From the NCBI GenBank assembly GCA_014529385.2, contig CM043963.1, forward strand, positions 3,973,001 through 4,037,000: DNA of 64,000 nt, written 5' to 3'. The translations under genes and the position numbers were made by a program. The DNA is from Adiantum capillus-veneris. Taxonomy: Eukaryota > Streptophyta > Polypodiopsida > Polypodiales > Pteridaceae. Below are positions 44,289-55,036 of this stretch, piece by piece; the first letter of the stretch is position 1, and each line of letters opens with the position of its first letter. The notes under the pieces are model-generated. The model had not been told where the DNA came from. It saw only the letters and a list, made by a program, of their open reading frames with translations, and made no database searches.

Positions 44289-44381
44289 TGCACATGGTGG
44301 TCTTGCTGAGGAACACGGAGTCTATGCACATGGTGGTCTTGCTGAGGAGCACAGAGTCTATGCACATGGTGGTCTTGCCTC
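44289..44381 (+). repeat. 36-bp tandem repeat, 2.6 copies
   Basis: Units begin TGCACATGGTGGTCTTGCTG. The period is a multiple of three, so a frame at 44194-44445 repeats AHGGLAEEHGVY. It lies inside the LARD-like element. Confidence 0.85.
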
Positions 44382-47300
44382 AAGGGGGCACTATAGACGG
44401 CTCAAGGAGCCATTGACAAACATCGAAAGCCTCTGTTGCTTATAGAAAGACCTCAAAAGCCTATGCTGATTACGCAAGTTTTTTGGACATAGTCACAGGC
44501 TGCTCAAGGAGCCATGCAAATTTCGATATTCCTCTTACAGAGATATCCCCATTTTCGCATTTTCGTCAGTTACCAACGTGGTTTTCGACAGGGAAAGCTT
44601 GGCAGAGGTGATTATGCGGCATGCAAGCTCTTTCTCGCAAGGGAATCACAAAGATGAGGATATGCTTGCAACGTCCACGGATGAACGCCATGCTCATCAG
44701 GTTTGTTTTTTTCGTCATTCCACGGATTTTCTTAATCCATATGTGATGTTACTTTGTAGACTCATACTGAACGAATTTCCAAGCTTGATCTTTGATGCAC
44801 CGGCAAGGCCGGTGGCTACTTCGGCTCATGCTTGCACAATTGTTTTGCATGGTAGTTTGGGCTTGCAGCGAAGCAAGGCTTCCATACGTATACATCGGTC
44901 AACCGCACCATGTGGTGATTATCACTAACCATGGCACTCAAACCTAGCAAGTAAGAGCATGGAAGTTCTCACACGATTCCACCTTGGTTGCAAATTGGGC
45001 AAGGCCCGTGACAGCATGCAGTAGAGTAGTTATTGAGCATGTGCTTGATAACTCTGGTACGCATGGGACTGCATGATCACGGCTATCATTCATAAAGTCA
45101 CACAGGTACGAGATGCATCATTTGCACGTATGATACTACTTTTTCACTAGATTTATCATTCGACAAGGTCAATTTTTTGTGCATGATCGACAAGGTCGAC
45201 TTTCTTTGATATGACGACTTGTTGCACTTTTCTTGTTTGATTCATTCTCAGTGTACAGTTGCTAATTGTATGCTCGAGCACGGCTCACTTGGTCTTCAAC
45301 ATGTTGTTCTGATCATTGAGCAAGGCTCATTACGTGCATACACCACTGTGGTGTTGAGTAAACCACTCCAGAGTTAACCCTTGTGACTTTTTATCATGCA
45401 TGGCATGTATCTACTTACACGGGCAATGTTCGAAGCAAAGCTTTTTTTTTTGTCCTGCTAACATTTGGAGTATTCTAGGAGCATATTCATTGGGGAAATT
45501 TTTACAACTGTATGGTATGACCATTTCATGGGGGTACATAGGACAATTGGACAAGGTCCATTATCTGTGCATGATCGACACATTTGACTCTATTCGCTAT
45601 GACATCTGTCGTCAATAGCATTTATTGGCAATGAGGACAGACATAGTTATGTGAAACATGGCTTCTCCTGAGTACCTTGATAGCGCACGCTCGTCACAGA
45701 TTACATTTTCTTTCAAAGGCAAGGCCAAGGGCCAATTTTTCAGTATCTCAAGGAGATCGACATGGCCTATTACTGGACTTGTTGAAGGCAGCAAGTTGCT
45801 CGCCACATCATTTGGCTAGTAGCACTACCAGATTTAGGTGAAGCAAGGCTTCTATTTATGCATCTTGCATAGTGAATCACCACGTTTGGCATATGCTATG
45901 AGCATACAAACTTGGGAAGGCTTTGGCAAGCAGGTGCCATGGATTCCACCACTTCATGCATTATGCTTCCACTATCACACTCGCAACTCTGTCAAGGACA
46001 ACATAAGTGATGGATTATTTCACAGGATTGTTTAACATGATTGTTGGTTTCTATTAACACGCAACAACAGTAAGGACTTATTTTATGGGAAAAGTGCCAC
46101 AAATCAGTCATACTCATACAATCACGACCCCTACAAGGTAGGTGGGTCGGAGTGAGTTTCGTATTGAGAGCGTCATATTGGAAAACTGTGGAATGCTTAT
46201 ACGATAAGCTACAAGTTAGGCATAAGATGCTTAAAATCACACAGCTTGGACACACACTATACAACCTTAAGAAAAGTTGCTCAGCCCAGCATGCTCTTCT
46301 TCTCTAGTTCTCTCTCTCTTTAATGGAAAAATGAAAAATCTTCTCAAATTAGTCTTCATCGGTTCATCCACTGAACACTAATTTGCACAAGGGCTATGAA
46401 CCACACAGGCTAAGACCCATTGTCAGGCCAAGGGTAAGACCCAACTATTGGCATTCTTTGGGTGATTGTTCTCAAGATTGAACAGATCTACCTAGGGGAG
46501 TACACATCGACGTTAATAGACATGCAAGAGTCTTGTCATTACGGATGTTTAGGGTGTCATTTTTGCCGACACTCAAGTTGAGTTTTTGATAATCTTCAAC
46601 CCACAGCCGCTGATCTCTACAAGGAAGTATAGATGCAGCAATCAGTTCCGACAGCACTTGTGTGGATGCTCTGCTCTCTCTATAGCACTACGAGTGTCTA
46701 TGGAAGCACAGATTTGGGGGTACGACCCGACGCGTGAATGCTACATCACTCCATAGGCATTGAGAATCACAATTGATCTGCTTCAGGATCACAGTTTGAC
46801 CTCTTCCAATTAGACTTTCAAGGAAATAATTCCGCAATCTACCACGCGGTAGCGGACAAACTCAACTTTTCAAGTTGATTTCAATCATTATGTACATGGT
46901 TAACTATGTTGGTTACCGTTACCTGCTAGTTGAGTACTTTCTACAAAGGGTCTTACCAAGGGGTTTGACTACGTAGATTTTAACCAAAGGGGTTGGATTG
47001 CGTAGGCACACCCACGGTTTCCAGTGCAAGTCATATAAATATGCTTGAATGTTTCAAAGCCATGCCAAGGGCATATTGGAACAGAGTATTTTGGACCATA
47101 GTGTCCACTATACATTACGCTGTTACGAACCTAGTGTAGGGTTCGATTTGGCACATGTTGTCACATGGGATACAACATGGTCTAGGAACTCAAGGAGTTC
47201 AGTTTAGCCAAGGGTGGAGCAAGATAATGAGGGTCCCTCTCACTCTTGTCGCAGAGTGTTTGTAGTTACCTCCACACACAAGTACCAGCTCGTACTTGAT

Positions 47301-48077
47301 GGATGTCTCTTTTCTTGATATCCTTGTTTGAGACATATTCCACATGTGGAGAATATGAGTCTCTCGGACTGACACTGGCGCCAACTATCTAACAATGTGT
47401 CGCGACGGAGTCCCTAGGTGCTGGTCGCATCCATGGATTCGACCATTTTGAGCACACAGTATCATGAGCAATCAGTGGCCATAAATTGTCGGGTACTAAG
47501 CACAAACTTATTACGATTACAAGTGTTGTGAAACCACCTTAACGGAGGGTTGTTTCTACATATAGCAAAGTATGCTATGTTCATGAGAATGTCTCATGGT
47601 TGGTACCTAGGTGTGACCGGGTTGTCACATTCTATTATGGTCCAAAGTCTTGTCATGGAATTGCGGTTCGGATATGTTTGTGTTAAATGCATGCACACTA
47701 GGTGTTATGGGCCCTAGTGTTTAACACAAATTTATTCGGAGCGGCATGCAAATTCATGGACATTATTGTTTCTGCAATTTTTTGCACTGCCAGTGCAATC
47801 TCTCTTGCAGATTTAGTATGAGTTTACACCCTGCCATACAAGGTGATGGCTGAGTATGGGTGTTCGTGATTGGCTGCTTGAAACTCCAATCTGCTTTCAA
47901 CCTAGTTGGTTGTCTCCATTCCATATCGAGTATATGGCTGGATACTCAATGATTGAGTCATAGTTTGTCGTCAGTCGTGGGCGACTCTCTGTAAGTGGTT
48001 GAGAAAAGCACCTCACTCTTACTGCTGCTATTCATCCCGCATAGGATGGGCAACTTACGAGCATTTTATTTAGTACT

Positions 48078-48145
48078 AAAGGATATGCAAAGTGCATACG
48101 TTAGTAAACCATGCTAAAGGATATGCTAAGTGCATACGTTAGCAA
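48078..48145 (+). repeat. Short direct duplication in the LARD-like element
   Basis: TAAAGGATATGCAAAGTGCA followed by TACGTTAG occurs twice with one base difference, 10 bp apart. Confidence 0.75.
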
Positions 48146-48872
48146 GAAGTGAAACAACTGGATCGGTTACTTTTCTGGTTTGGAGTTTACTTCATATGAT
48201 GAAAGGCATGTTACGGCTAGTTTTAGTCTTTGCCTATTATTCTCAAGTTATCAACCTTAATCATCAGTTTGGATGAGGTTGACTATTGGCAAGAAACCAC
48301 AGCAAGTCAAGGACTTGGTTGTTGCTGATGAGTATGTCAGCTTAGTACTTTCATGGAAAGATGAGCCGAGGTTATATTGCACATTTCGGTACTTTCAGAA
48401 AGTCTGAAACCTGGGTATGCATTTAGACACCTCTTAGTTGTGATAACTCGTTTAGCATTCTCAAGTGAGTTCTAAATGGAGCCTTCACACTCTTTTGATT
48501 ATGGATCGGTTAACCAAGACGGTTGCACAGGGACAACAATGTGGAAAATCAAGATGTTACTCTTGATTTCATTGAACCTCCCAATGAACCGAGTTCCGAT
48601 TCAACGAACCGTTGGATCCATGAGGGATGCCACGGTGGAAAACATTAGTGTTCTTATGAAGATACCACCACTTGTGTTTTCGAGGACGAAAACGCTTCTC
48701 CAAGGGGGGAGTAATGTCATGCCAAGGGTAGGACTAGACGGGCACGGCCCTGGAAATGTGCCGGACACACATGCAGTAAAGGGGTCTATATATAGAATCG
48801 GGCCAGGGGCCTATATATAGGATGGTTGGGAGGTTATTCGCATGTCTGTCTATCCGCTTGCCTCACAAGATT

Positions 48873-49190
48873 AGTCTAGTTGTGTGCTTGGAGCCACTTG
48901 TGGCTCGCACACAGTGTATCGGCAGGTCCCTTGCATTGACACGTGCAACAGACGCGCACATCAAAGGAGGGATCTTCTTGAATGGTTATTGTGTGTAACT
49001 TCCATGGGAGTCTATTGCCAAAGGAGAGGGATTTTAGTGGGCCAAACGGTGGGGATGCTTGTAGCTAGAGGGCTTCTTTGGGGAGGGTGGAAGAAGGAGT
49101 GAGAAGGTACTACCAACATTGGAGTGGGAAGAATCCCTCATTTTCACATGGCTCCATACTTTGGAGTACCTTTAATCATGTCCATATTTT
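48873..49190 (+). other. Continuation of LTR V and flank
   Basis: It resumes the sequence interrupted at 43510. No gene is recognised; the frame at 48884-49102 (72 codons) lacks motifs. Confidence 0.35.
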
Positions 49191-49685
49191 CCCTTTAAAA
49201 GAAGAGAGTCGATCTCAAGCATATGACTAAGAGCATCAGCTACCACATTGTATCGCGATACTAGAGCTTTGCATCATACTCTTGAAGAATCTCATCCCAC
49301 TTGGTCTTTTAACCCTTCAAGTCGGTTTATTGTGTAAACTATTTGATACATCCATGGTCAAACAGAATCTCAAACTGAGCCCCATATAAATGATGTTGCC
49401 ACGTTTTCAAAGCAGACATTATTGCATGGAGTTCTCGTTCATAAGCAGAATAATTCTATTGTGCGAAATCAAGCTTATTGCTTTCAAATGCAATTGGCCT
49501 TCCCTCCTGCAGAAGGACTGCTCCAATAGCATGATTACTAGCATCCATTTCTAACACAAATGGTTTCATACGGTCCATAATAGCTAAAATAAGAGCTGTA
49601 GCTAATGCATCGTTGATAGCGTTGAAACTTTGATTTTAAGCTTCTCTCCACTGAAAGGTATGTGGATCAAAGGTCGATTGGCACA
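49190..49685 (-). pseudogene. Gypsy RNase H fragment
   Basis: The minus-strand translation gives KPFVLEMDASNHAIGAVLLQ, EGRPIAFESNKLDFAQ, then a stop, and NYSAYERELHAIMSALKTWQ with HHLYGAQFEILFDHG. This is the N-terminal half of a Ty3/gypsy RNase H domain. Weaker coding similarity continues to about 49200. It is not family G. Its order after the zinc knuckle at 49779-49912 (same strand) suggests one element with protease and RT deleted. Confidence 0.65.
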
Positions 49686-49778
49686 TTGAGACTGTGATAC
49701 AACACTCATGCACTGCTTCGGTCTGTGTTACTTCCACATTGGAAAAACAAAAGGAGGACTAGAGAGGAAGCGATTGCA

Positions 49779-49908
49779 TTATATGCACCGCTTGCTCCTT
49801 ACCTTGGGCAACAATTTTCTCTTGGGACAATCCTTCTTTCCATGTCCACTTCCTAAACATGTAAAACATAACTTTTCCTTCTTAGCCTTCTCAAACTCTT
49901 CACTAGAC

Positions 49909-49912
<4 letters not shown>
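49779..49912 (-). pseudogene. Gag zinc-knuckle fragment
   Basis: The minus-strand frame reads MSSEEFEKAKKEKLCFTCLG followed by SGHGKKDCPKRK. That is a CCHC knuckle (C-x2-C-x4-H-x4-C) typical of gag. The open frame extends upstream only by reading through a (GA)n tract, so residues before MSSEEF are not meaningful. Confidence 0.6.

Positions 49913-49966
<54 letters not shown>
49913..49966. repeat. (CT)n microsatellite, 27 units
   Basis: A 54-bp pure CT tract directly upstream of the gag fragment. Confidence 0.95.
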
Positions 49967-49968
<2 letters not shown>

Positions 49969-50060
49969 GGTCGGAGGAGAGAGACGCAAAGTGAGGGCAG
50001 AAAGAGAAGGGACGGGTAAGGTTGGGAGGAGCCTGAAGGCTGCCGTGGATTTCCTTTTTT

Positions 50061-50082
50061 GGGGGGGCGGGGGGGGGGGGGG
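50061..50082 (+). repeat. Poly-G tract with one C
   Basis: G7-C-G14. It can form a G-quadruplex in principle. Its exact length is likely to be unreliable in sequencing. Confidence 0.85.
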
Positions 50083-50262
50083 ATATAGCTATTGAGTGAA
50101 TTTAATATCACGCAAGCCATTATGTTGATTCATATGGATTATGTCTCCACAATCTTAGAATAATAGAAATCTTAGGAGACCCTCGCCATCTACCTTGCTT
50201 TATAAAGGATGGGACTTTTAGTAATAGTACAATGTTAATTAAGCTCGGATGTAACCTTACGT

Positions 50263-50330
50263 CCCTCAAGGCTCGGCATGAGCTTGAGGCGAATTTCCCT
50301 CAAGGCTCGGCATGAGCTTGAGGCGAATTT
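50263..50330 (+). repeat. 34-bp tandem duplication with hairpin potential
   Basis: Two identical adjacent units start CCCTCAAGGCTCGGCATGAG. Within each unit CTCAAGGCTC and GAGCTTGAG are nearly inverted, allowing a short stem with a GGCAT loop. Confidence 0.85.
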
Positions 50331-50500
50331 GTATATTTCTTGATGACATTATAATACAATCACTCACACCTGTGAGTTTTGAAAAAAAAAAAGAAAGAAA
50401 ATTTTTTATAAAGATATAAATTGCAAAAGTGAAGGGTGATAATATGGTTTGCATAACCATCTAAATTGCAAAAGTGAGCTTGAGGGTTAATGGCTTGTTA

Positions 50501-50516
50501 AAACATGCCTTTCGCA
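50501..50516 (+). other. LINE target-site duplication, left copy
   Basis: AAACATGCCTTTCGCA here is repeated exactly at 53719-53734, after the A-rich end of the LINE. Confidence 0.85.
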
Positions 50517-50601
50517 CAATGCGTGGGACCTCTTTGCTCGGAGCATCTAGAAAGCAATCAAAACCTCGGGCCCTCGAATCAAGAAAGCTAGGGAGGATCA
50601 C

Positions 50602-51249
50602 ATGTTGCGTCTTTCAGCGGAGGTACAATTGCTTACCGCTATAAAAGCCAACGGGCATGCTACTGAAGGCGAACACAAACGATGGCTTGAAGCCAAATCG
50701 AACCTCGCTAATGAGCTGGTAGAAGATATAAAAAAGGCTAGACTTCTCTCTAGGGAGACTTATCTGCAACCGAAAGCCTCCAATCAAGCTCACTTTTTTA
50801 GGGCTCTAAAAATCAAGAAGAGTCGTGGCCATGTCCTCTCGCTCGATGATGAGAAAGGGACAACAGTTCATAACCAGGATGAAATGGCTGGTATGATGCT
50901 GAGCTATCTCAGTCAAATTATTGGACGGCCAGAGACCCAGTCCCAAGAAGTGGAGGAAGCCAGAGGGACCTTACTACAAAGTGTTAAAAAGGAAATTCCC
51001 CACTTAGAAGCTAATAACTTGGAACGGGCATTTTCCGAAGACGAATGTTCACTAGCATTGCAAGCCCTTGGCAAGGAAAAGCCCCCTGGTTGGGATAGGA
51101 TGACGGTGGAATTCTATGCAGAATTTTGGGAAGATCTCAAGGCCCCAATCACAAGTTTGGCCAATAAAATCCATGGTCGAAGGGTCGTTGGAGACAAGTG
51201 TGAAGAGTGGGCTTATCAAGCCCATCCCAAAACAGATCTGCTTCTCTAA
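50602..51249 (+). pseudogene. LINE ORF2, linker and start of RT
   Basis: A 215-codon frame with the pre-RT region (EVQLLTAIKANGHATEGEHK, FFRALKIKKSRGHVLSL) and the RT start LQALGKEKPPGWDRMTVEFY, the plant LINE form of KxPGxDG. The frame is lost near 51200 by a one-base shift into the next one. Confidence 0.8.
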
Positions 51250-53209
51250 ACTACAACATTGGCGCCCTATAATGATGATGTCGGTGGCCTACAAAATTAT
51301 AGCTAAAGCAGTGGCCCTCAGACTAGCCCCCTTACTAACCAAGATCATCTCCCCTCATCAACATGGTTTCATTAAAGGAAGGTCCATATACGATAACATC
51401 TTGGCAGCAATGGTGGGCATAGAATATGCAACTATCACAAAGCAGGAGTGCATTTTGCTGCAATTGGACCTGGACAAGGCCTATGACAGAATAACATGGA
51501 CATTTATAGAAGCCATCATGGAAGCTCTAGGCTTTGGGCCGCGCCTCTGTCGGATGGTTCGTGTGATGGGGGCTGGAAGCCAGTCAGAGCTCCTATTTAA
51601 CGGTAGAATTGTGGGCCCTTTTGAGGTTAAAAGGTCTATTAAACAGGGATGCCCTCTTGCCCCCCTACTTTTCGCCATAGGATCACATCCTCTAATCACG
51701 ACGCTCGAAGCTAGTGCTGAACGCGGGGAGATGCAAGGCCTTGTTTTACAAGGAAATAGGCAACTCTTGGTAAAACTTTTGGCAGATGATTCTCTCCTCT
51801 TCTTGAAGGCATGCCCCCAGGTCATCAGAAAAGCTCTGGAGATTGTACAAATGTTCTCGGTAGCTTTGGGGTCCCAATGTAATATAGAGAAGTCAAGAAT
51901 GATCTCCCTATCAGAAAATGACTCATTTGATCCTTCTGTATGGTCAGGGGAGATTGTCACAAAAGGAAAGACCTTTAGACATCTGGGAGCCCCCTTGGGG
52001 GTGGAGGTAACTCACAAGCAACGATTCGAGTGGGTGCTTGAAAAAATCAAAACCAAAATGAGAAGGTGGGAGTATGCTCTTCTCCCATTCCCAAGTCGGA
52101 TAAAAGTGATGAATGCCTTCAAGATTCCTTATATTGCCTTCACTAGCCCGCTTCTCAAGATGGCTAAGTGTCACTAGAAAGAGTTCTTAAAACCAGTAAA
52201 AACATTTTTATGGAAGAATAACACGAAATCTTCCAGGCCATGGCAATGGGCCAGTTGGGAATCGGTTGCTCGGTCGGGGAATCAAGGAGGCCTCGGGATT
52301 CTTAACCCTGTGACCCATGCAGAAGCTTGTTGCGCCAAATTTGTTGTTTCCTTGGATAGACAGGATCAAGTTTGGGCAGTTATGATCAGAGATATGATAG
52401 AAGCAGCTAAACTTGGCTCGAAGGGAGGAAAGTGGAGGGGAGTGGAGTTTCATGACAAGCTGCTTGCCCCGGCGTGGTCTACCTTAAGACTAGGGGGCAG
52501 CTCAAGAGAATTGGTAAGAAAATGCAATAGAGTAGCAGGAATCTTAAAGTGGGGGGAAGAAGCCAGATACTTCAAGAACTCCATCCTACATTGGTCCCCC
52601 TGGCTCTCCAAAGTTGTAGATCCGCCACAAACTCCCTATTGGATTGAGACAGCAAGGAAGCTGAATAATAAGGGTCTGATCCGACTTGAGCACTTCTGGG
52701 ACAGTGTCAACAAGAATTGGAAAACCATTGACCTTATGATTGCCCATTACCAACTCAATAGCTTGGAGGTCTTGCTTGTCCACAAAGTGATGAAAGAACT
52801 TGACAATCTAGTGATGCCAATCTGTGACTCGGAGTTGGACTGGAAAGCCTGGAAATGGCCAGGAAGCAGTCTCTTGTGGAAACCCCATACTAAAATCATT
52901 TATCAAACAATGATGCAAAAGAAGAATTGGTCTAGCCCCCTTAATAAGCTATGGAAAAAGCAATGGCCGGAGGAAAGGTGGGAGTATGTAATGGAGAACA
53001 TATGGAAGCCAAAGGTTCCACAGTACATGAAGGCTTTCATATGGAAGGTTATTTGGGGTGCTCTATCGACGGGGGTGAAGATTCAAGAGAGAGGGATTGG
53101 GTCAGATCGATGCTCGGGGTGCAGGTTGACTAGTGAAGATCTGGCCCACCTTTTCATGGACTGCCCAGCTATAAAAGGCCTCGCAAGGAAAGTATGCAAG
53201 TGGGTCTAG
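51180..53209 (+). pseudogene. LINE ORF2, RT core and zinc-binding C-terminus
   Basis: RT motifs: WRPIMMMSVAYKIIAKAVAL, HQHGFIKGRSIYDNI, LLQLDLDKAYDRITW, RSIKQGCPLAPLLFAI, and the active site LADDSLLFL (Leu in the usual Phe/Tyr position). Thumb and connection follow. A TAG at 52175-52177 interrupts, after which the same frame continues (WASWESVARSGNQGGLGILN) to the zf-RVT region: WKPKVPQYMKAFIWKVIWGA, RCSGCRLTSEDLAHLFMDCP. It ends at 53209. Apart from the stop and the upstream frameshift it is well conserved, so this is a fairly young copy. Confidence 0.85.
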
Positions 53210-53718
53210 AGAACATGGAAAATTAGTGTTTTCAAGACTGGCCTATGCTTTGGAGGTAAAAGCTCAGGTAGTACTGCACTCCTCATCAGCACTTAGATTG
53301 TTAAATACTTCTTCTTTCATAATGTATGGCAAACAAGCAACCGCCGGGTTTTTGAAGGAGGATTTGAGGTGGCAAGCTTCGCAGAAATTATACAGGAAAG
53401 CAAAGTGCTAATATGGGCACTCGGGCGCAAGCATCACTCAGAGGATTGGTCTAGGATTACTTGTGCCTTGTTGTCAGCAGACGGAATAACTGGGACGGGG
53501 GCAAACCTTGGCCATCGGTAGGAGTGGCTACCCTAATAGCCGTGGTAATTATGATCGGGATGTGGAGGCGGGGTGGTAGGGGTAGCTGCCTTGATAGTCG
53601 TTGTAATTTTGATCCCTGGATGTTGTCATGGCTTTACATGAGCATGACAAAACCTTGTAATTTTTTGGGCTGCTCCACTCACAATTGTGAGTTTTGCTAT
53701 TAAAAAAAATATTTAAAA

Positions 53719-53734
53719 AAACATGCCTTTCGCA
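53719..53734 (+). other. LINE target-site duplication, right copy
   Basis: AAACATGCCTTTCGCA, identical to 50501-50516. Confidence 0.85.
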
Positions 53735-55036
53735 ACAAGGGGAAATGCGACCAAATCTTTGGAGGGTGATAATATAAGAGATCAAGCCTCCTGACATTCA
53801 ACAGGCAATGAAATCTCTTTTTCTTTTTGGCATAGTCACAATTTTTTGTGAGTGGATGTATTATATTCACCCACACAGGAATGCACAATTTAAACAATCA
53901 AAGCTTCAGATTTTTCTATTCTCGATACGTCGAAGAGGGTGTTTAGCATGGATGCAAGCCTCTCTCCCTTAGCGTTTTCTTTTCCTTGAATTTTTTCTCT
54001 CTTCGTTGACCTTTTCCTCTTTGTGTTTACCTTAATTTGATTCCTTGAAAAGATTTCAAAGGAATCTTAAGATCTTGAGATAAAATATTAGAGATAGTTT
54101 TCTAGAAGCCAGTAGTAGGTGGCACAAATTTTTTAGGAGCTTGATTAACAAAAAGCTCGCTGGGTAGAAGATTGTATGATAGAGCCGTCCCCCATACACC
54201 GTCTAAATGATGCTAGAATTGAGTGGCCCCTGATCTCTTGTAGGGCCCCACAAAAGAGAATGCGAGTATCCCATACTGTCCTTCAATTGGTGATGTAAAG
54301 GTCAAGTTCAACATCTAAACTAATTTAATATGGCGGAAGGGGTAGCGCTTTACACGTGTCGAAATCTGTGACATGAAGGCTAAACTCCAAAACAGAGAGA
54401 AGCCTCTATGCACGCGATAAAGAGGGAGAGAAAAAGAGAGAGAGAGGCCGCTAAAGGCGGCCGACTGTACTAGTGCAACAAATGGAGAGCGAATGCCAGC
54501 CTCCAACAATCGATTAAAGAGGAATTTCACAAATGTAGAGGGTGCTCCTCTGCCCTTAGCATATGGGGCTACTCTCATCCAATGAGAGGGCCCTCCAACT
54601 GTGTCTTTAAAGGGAGCTATGAAGAGCCTCGTTCCACCACACGCTTCAATGAGATGAGGGGGCTCCGTAGTGTCATGTGCTACAAGCATTGAGAGGGGGC
54701 AAAAAGTTGTTGCTTGTTTAGGGAAATTGCTAGCCTATGCACTCTAGAATGTTGGCTTTGGGCACGTTTTTAGAGCGGCTGCGGATTACACAGCTTTTTA
54801 CAGAGCTTCGCGCACTTGGTGTGACGGGGCTCTTAGCGAGTAGATACTGTCTGAACGATATTATATATGCTAATTGTTAGCATGACGGCATTCGTCAACT
54901 GAGTCAACAATACCAGGTCAAGTAAAGAACGAGCCCTCATCACGTGTGGGCCGCGAGTTGCCAACTTTAGTCTTCACCCCAAATCCCAAGATAACAGCGA
55001 AGGCAGTACTAGCTACAGAAGGAATCGCCAGCAGCT
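53735..55036. other. Intergenic region upstream of the receptor kinase
   Basis: No convincing gene: the minus-strand frame 54315-54689 (124 codons, MLVAHDTTEPPHLIEACGGT) has no motif I recognise. A TATA-like TATTATATATGC at about 54860-54871 lies about 170 bp before the receptor kinase ATG and may be its promoter. A CACGTG E/G-box core at 54941-54946 lies between TATA and ATG. Confidence 0.4.

Larger units (their letters stand above)
43511..48867 (+). mobile_element. Non-autonomous LTR retrotransposon (LARD-like), 5357 bp
   Basis: LTRs of 153 bp (43511-43663 and 48715-48867) start TGTCATGCCAAGGGTAGG, end GCTTGCCTCACA, and differ at four positions. The perfect 5-bp target duplication AGATT lies at 43506-43510 and 48868-48872. 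The primer site TGGTATCAGAGC is at 43665-43676 and the purine tract CCAAGGGGGGAGTAA ends at 48714, after CGAGGACGAAAACG, a gypsy-like 3' end. Each LTR holds two CTATATATAG boxes. The 5-kb interior has no gag, protease, RT, RNase H or integrase in any frame; its longest plus-strand frames are 137 and 116 codons. It must have been moved by enzymes supplied in trans. Orientation follows from primer site and purine tract. Confidence 0.88.
50517..53718 (+). mobile_element. L1-like LINE, 5'-truncated, with 16-bp target duplication
   Basis: The element lies between two exact 16-bp copies of AAACATGCCTTTCGCA and ends in A-rich sequence (53701-53720). The coding region (50602-53209) holds the RT and zinc-binding C-terminus of ORF2. 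The apurinic endonuclease domain and ORF1 are absent, as expected for a 5'-truncated target-primed insertion. The 3' UTR of about 500 bp carries an imperfect internal duplication near 53520-53625 (GGAGTGGCTACCCTAATAGC and GGTAGCTGCCTTGATAGTCG). Confidence 0.88.

Noticed and set aside
51481-51960. 159-codon minus-strand frame
   Set aside because: Antisense to the LINE RT core, whose motifs are clear on the plus strand.
54315-54689. 124-codon minus-strand frame upstream of the receptor kinase
   Set aside because: No recognisable motif, low-complexity leucine/serine parts over an AG-rich tract, and no splice or promoter support; not called as a gene.
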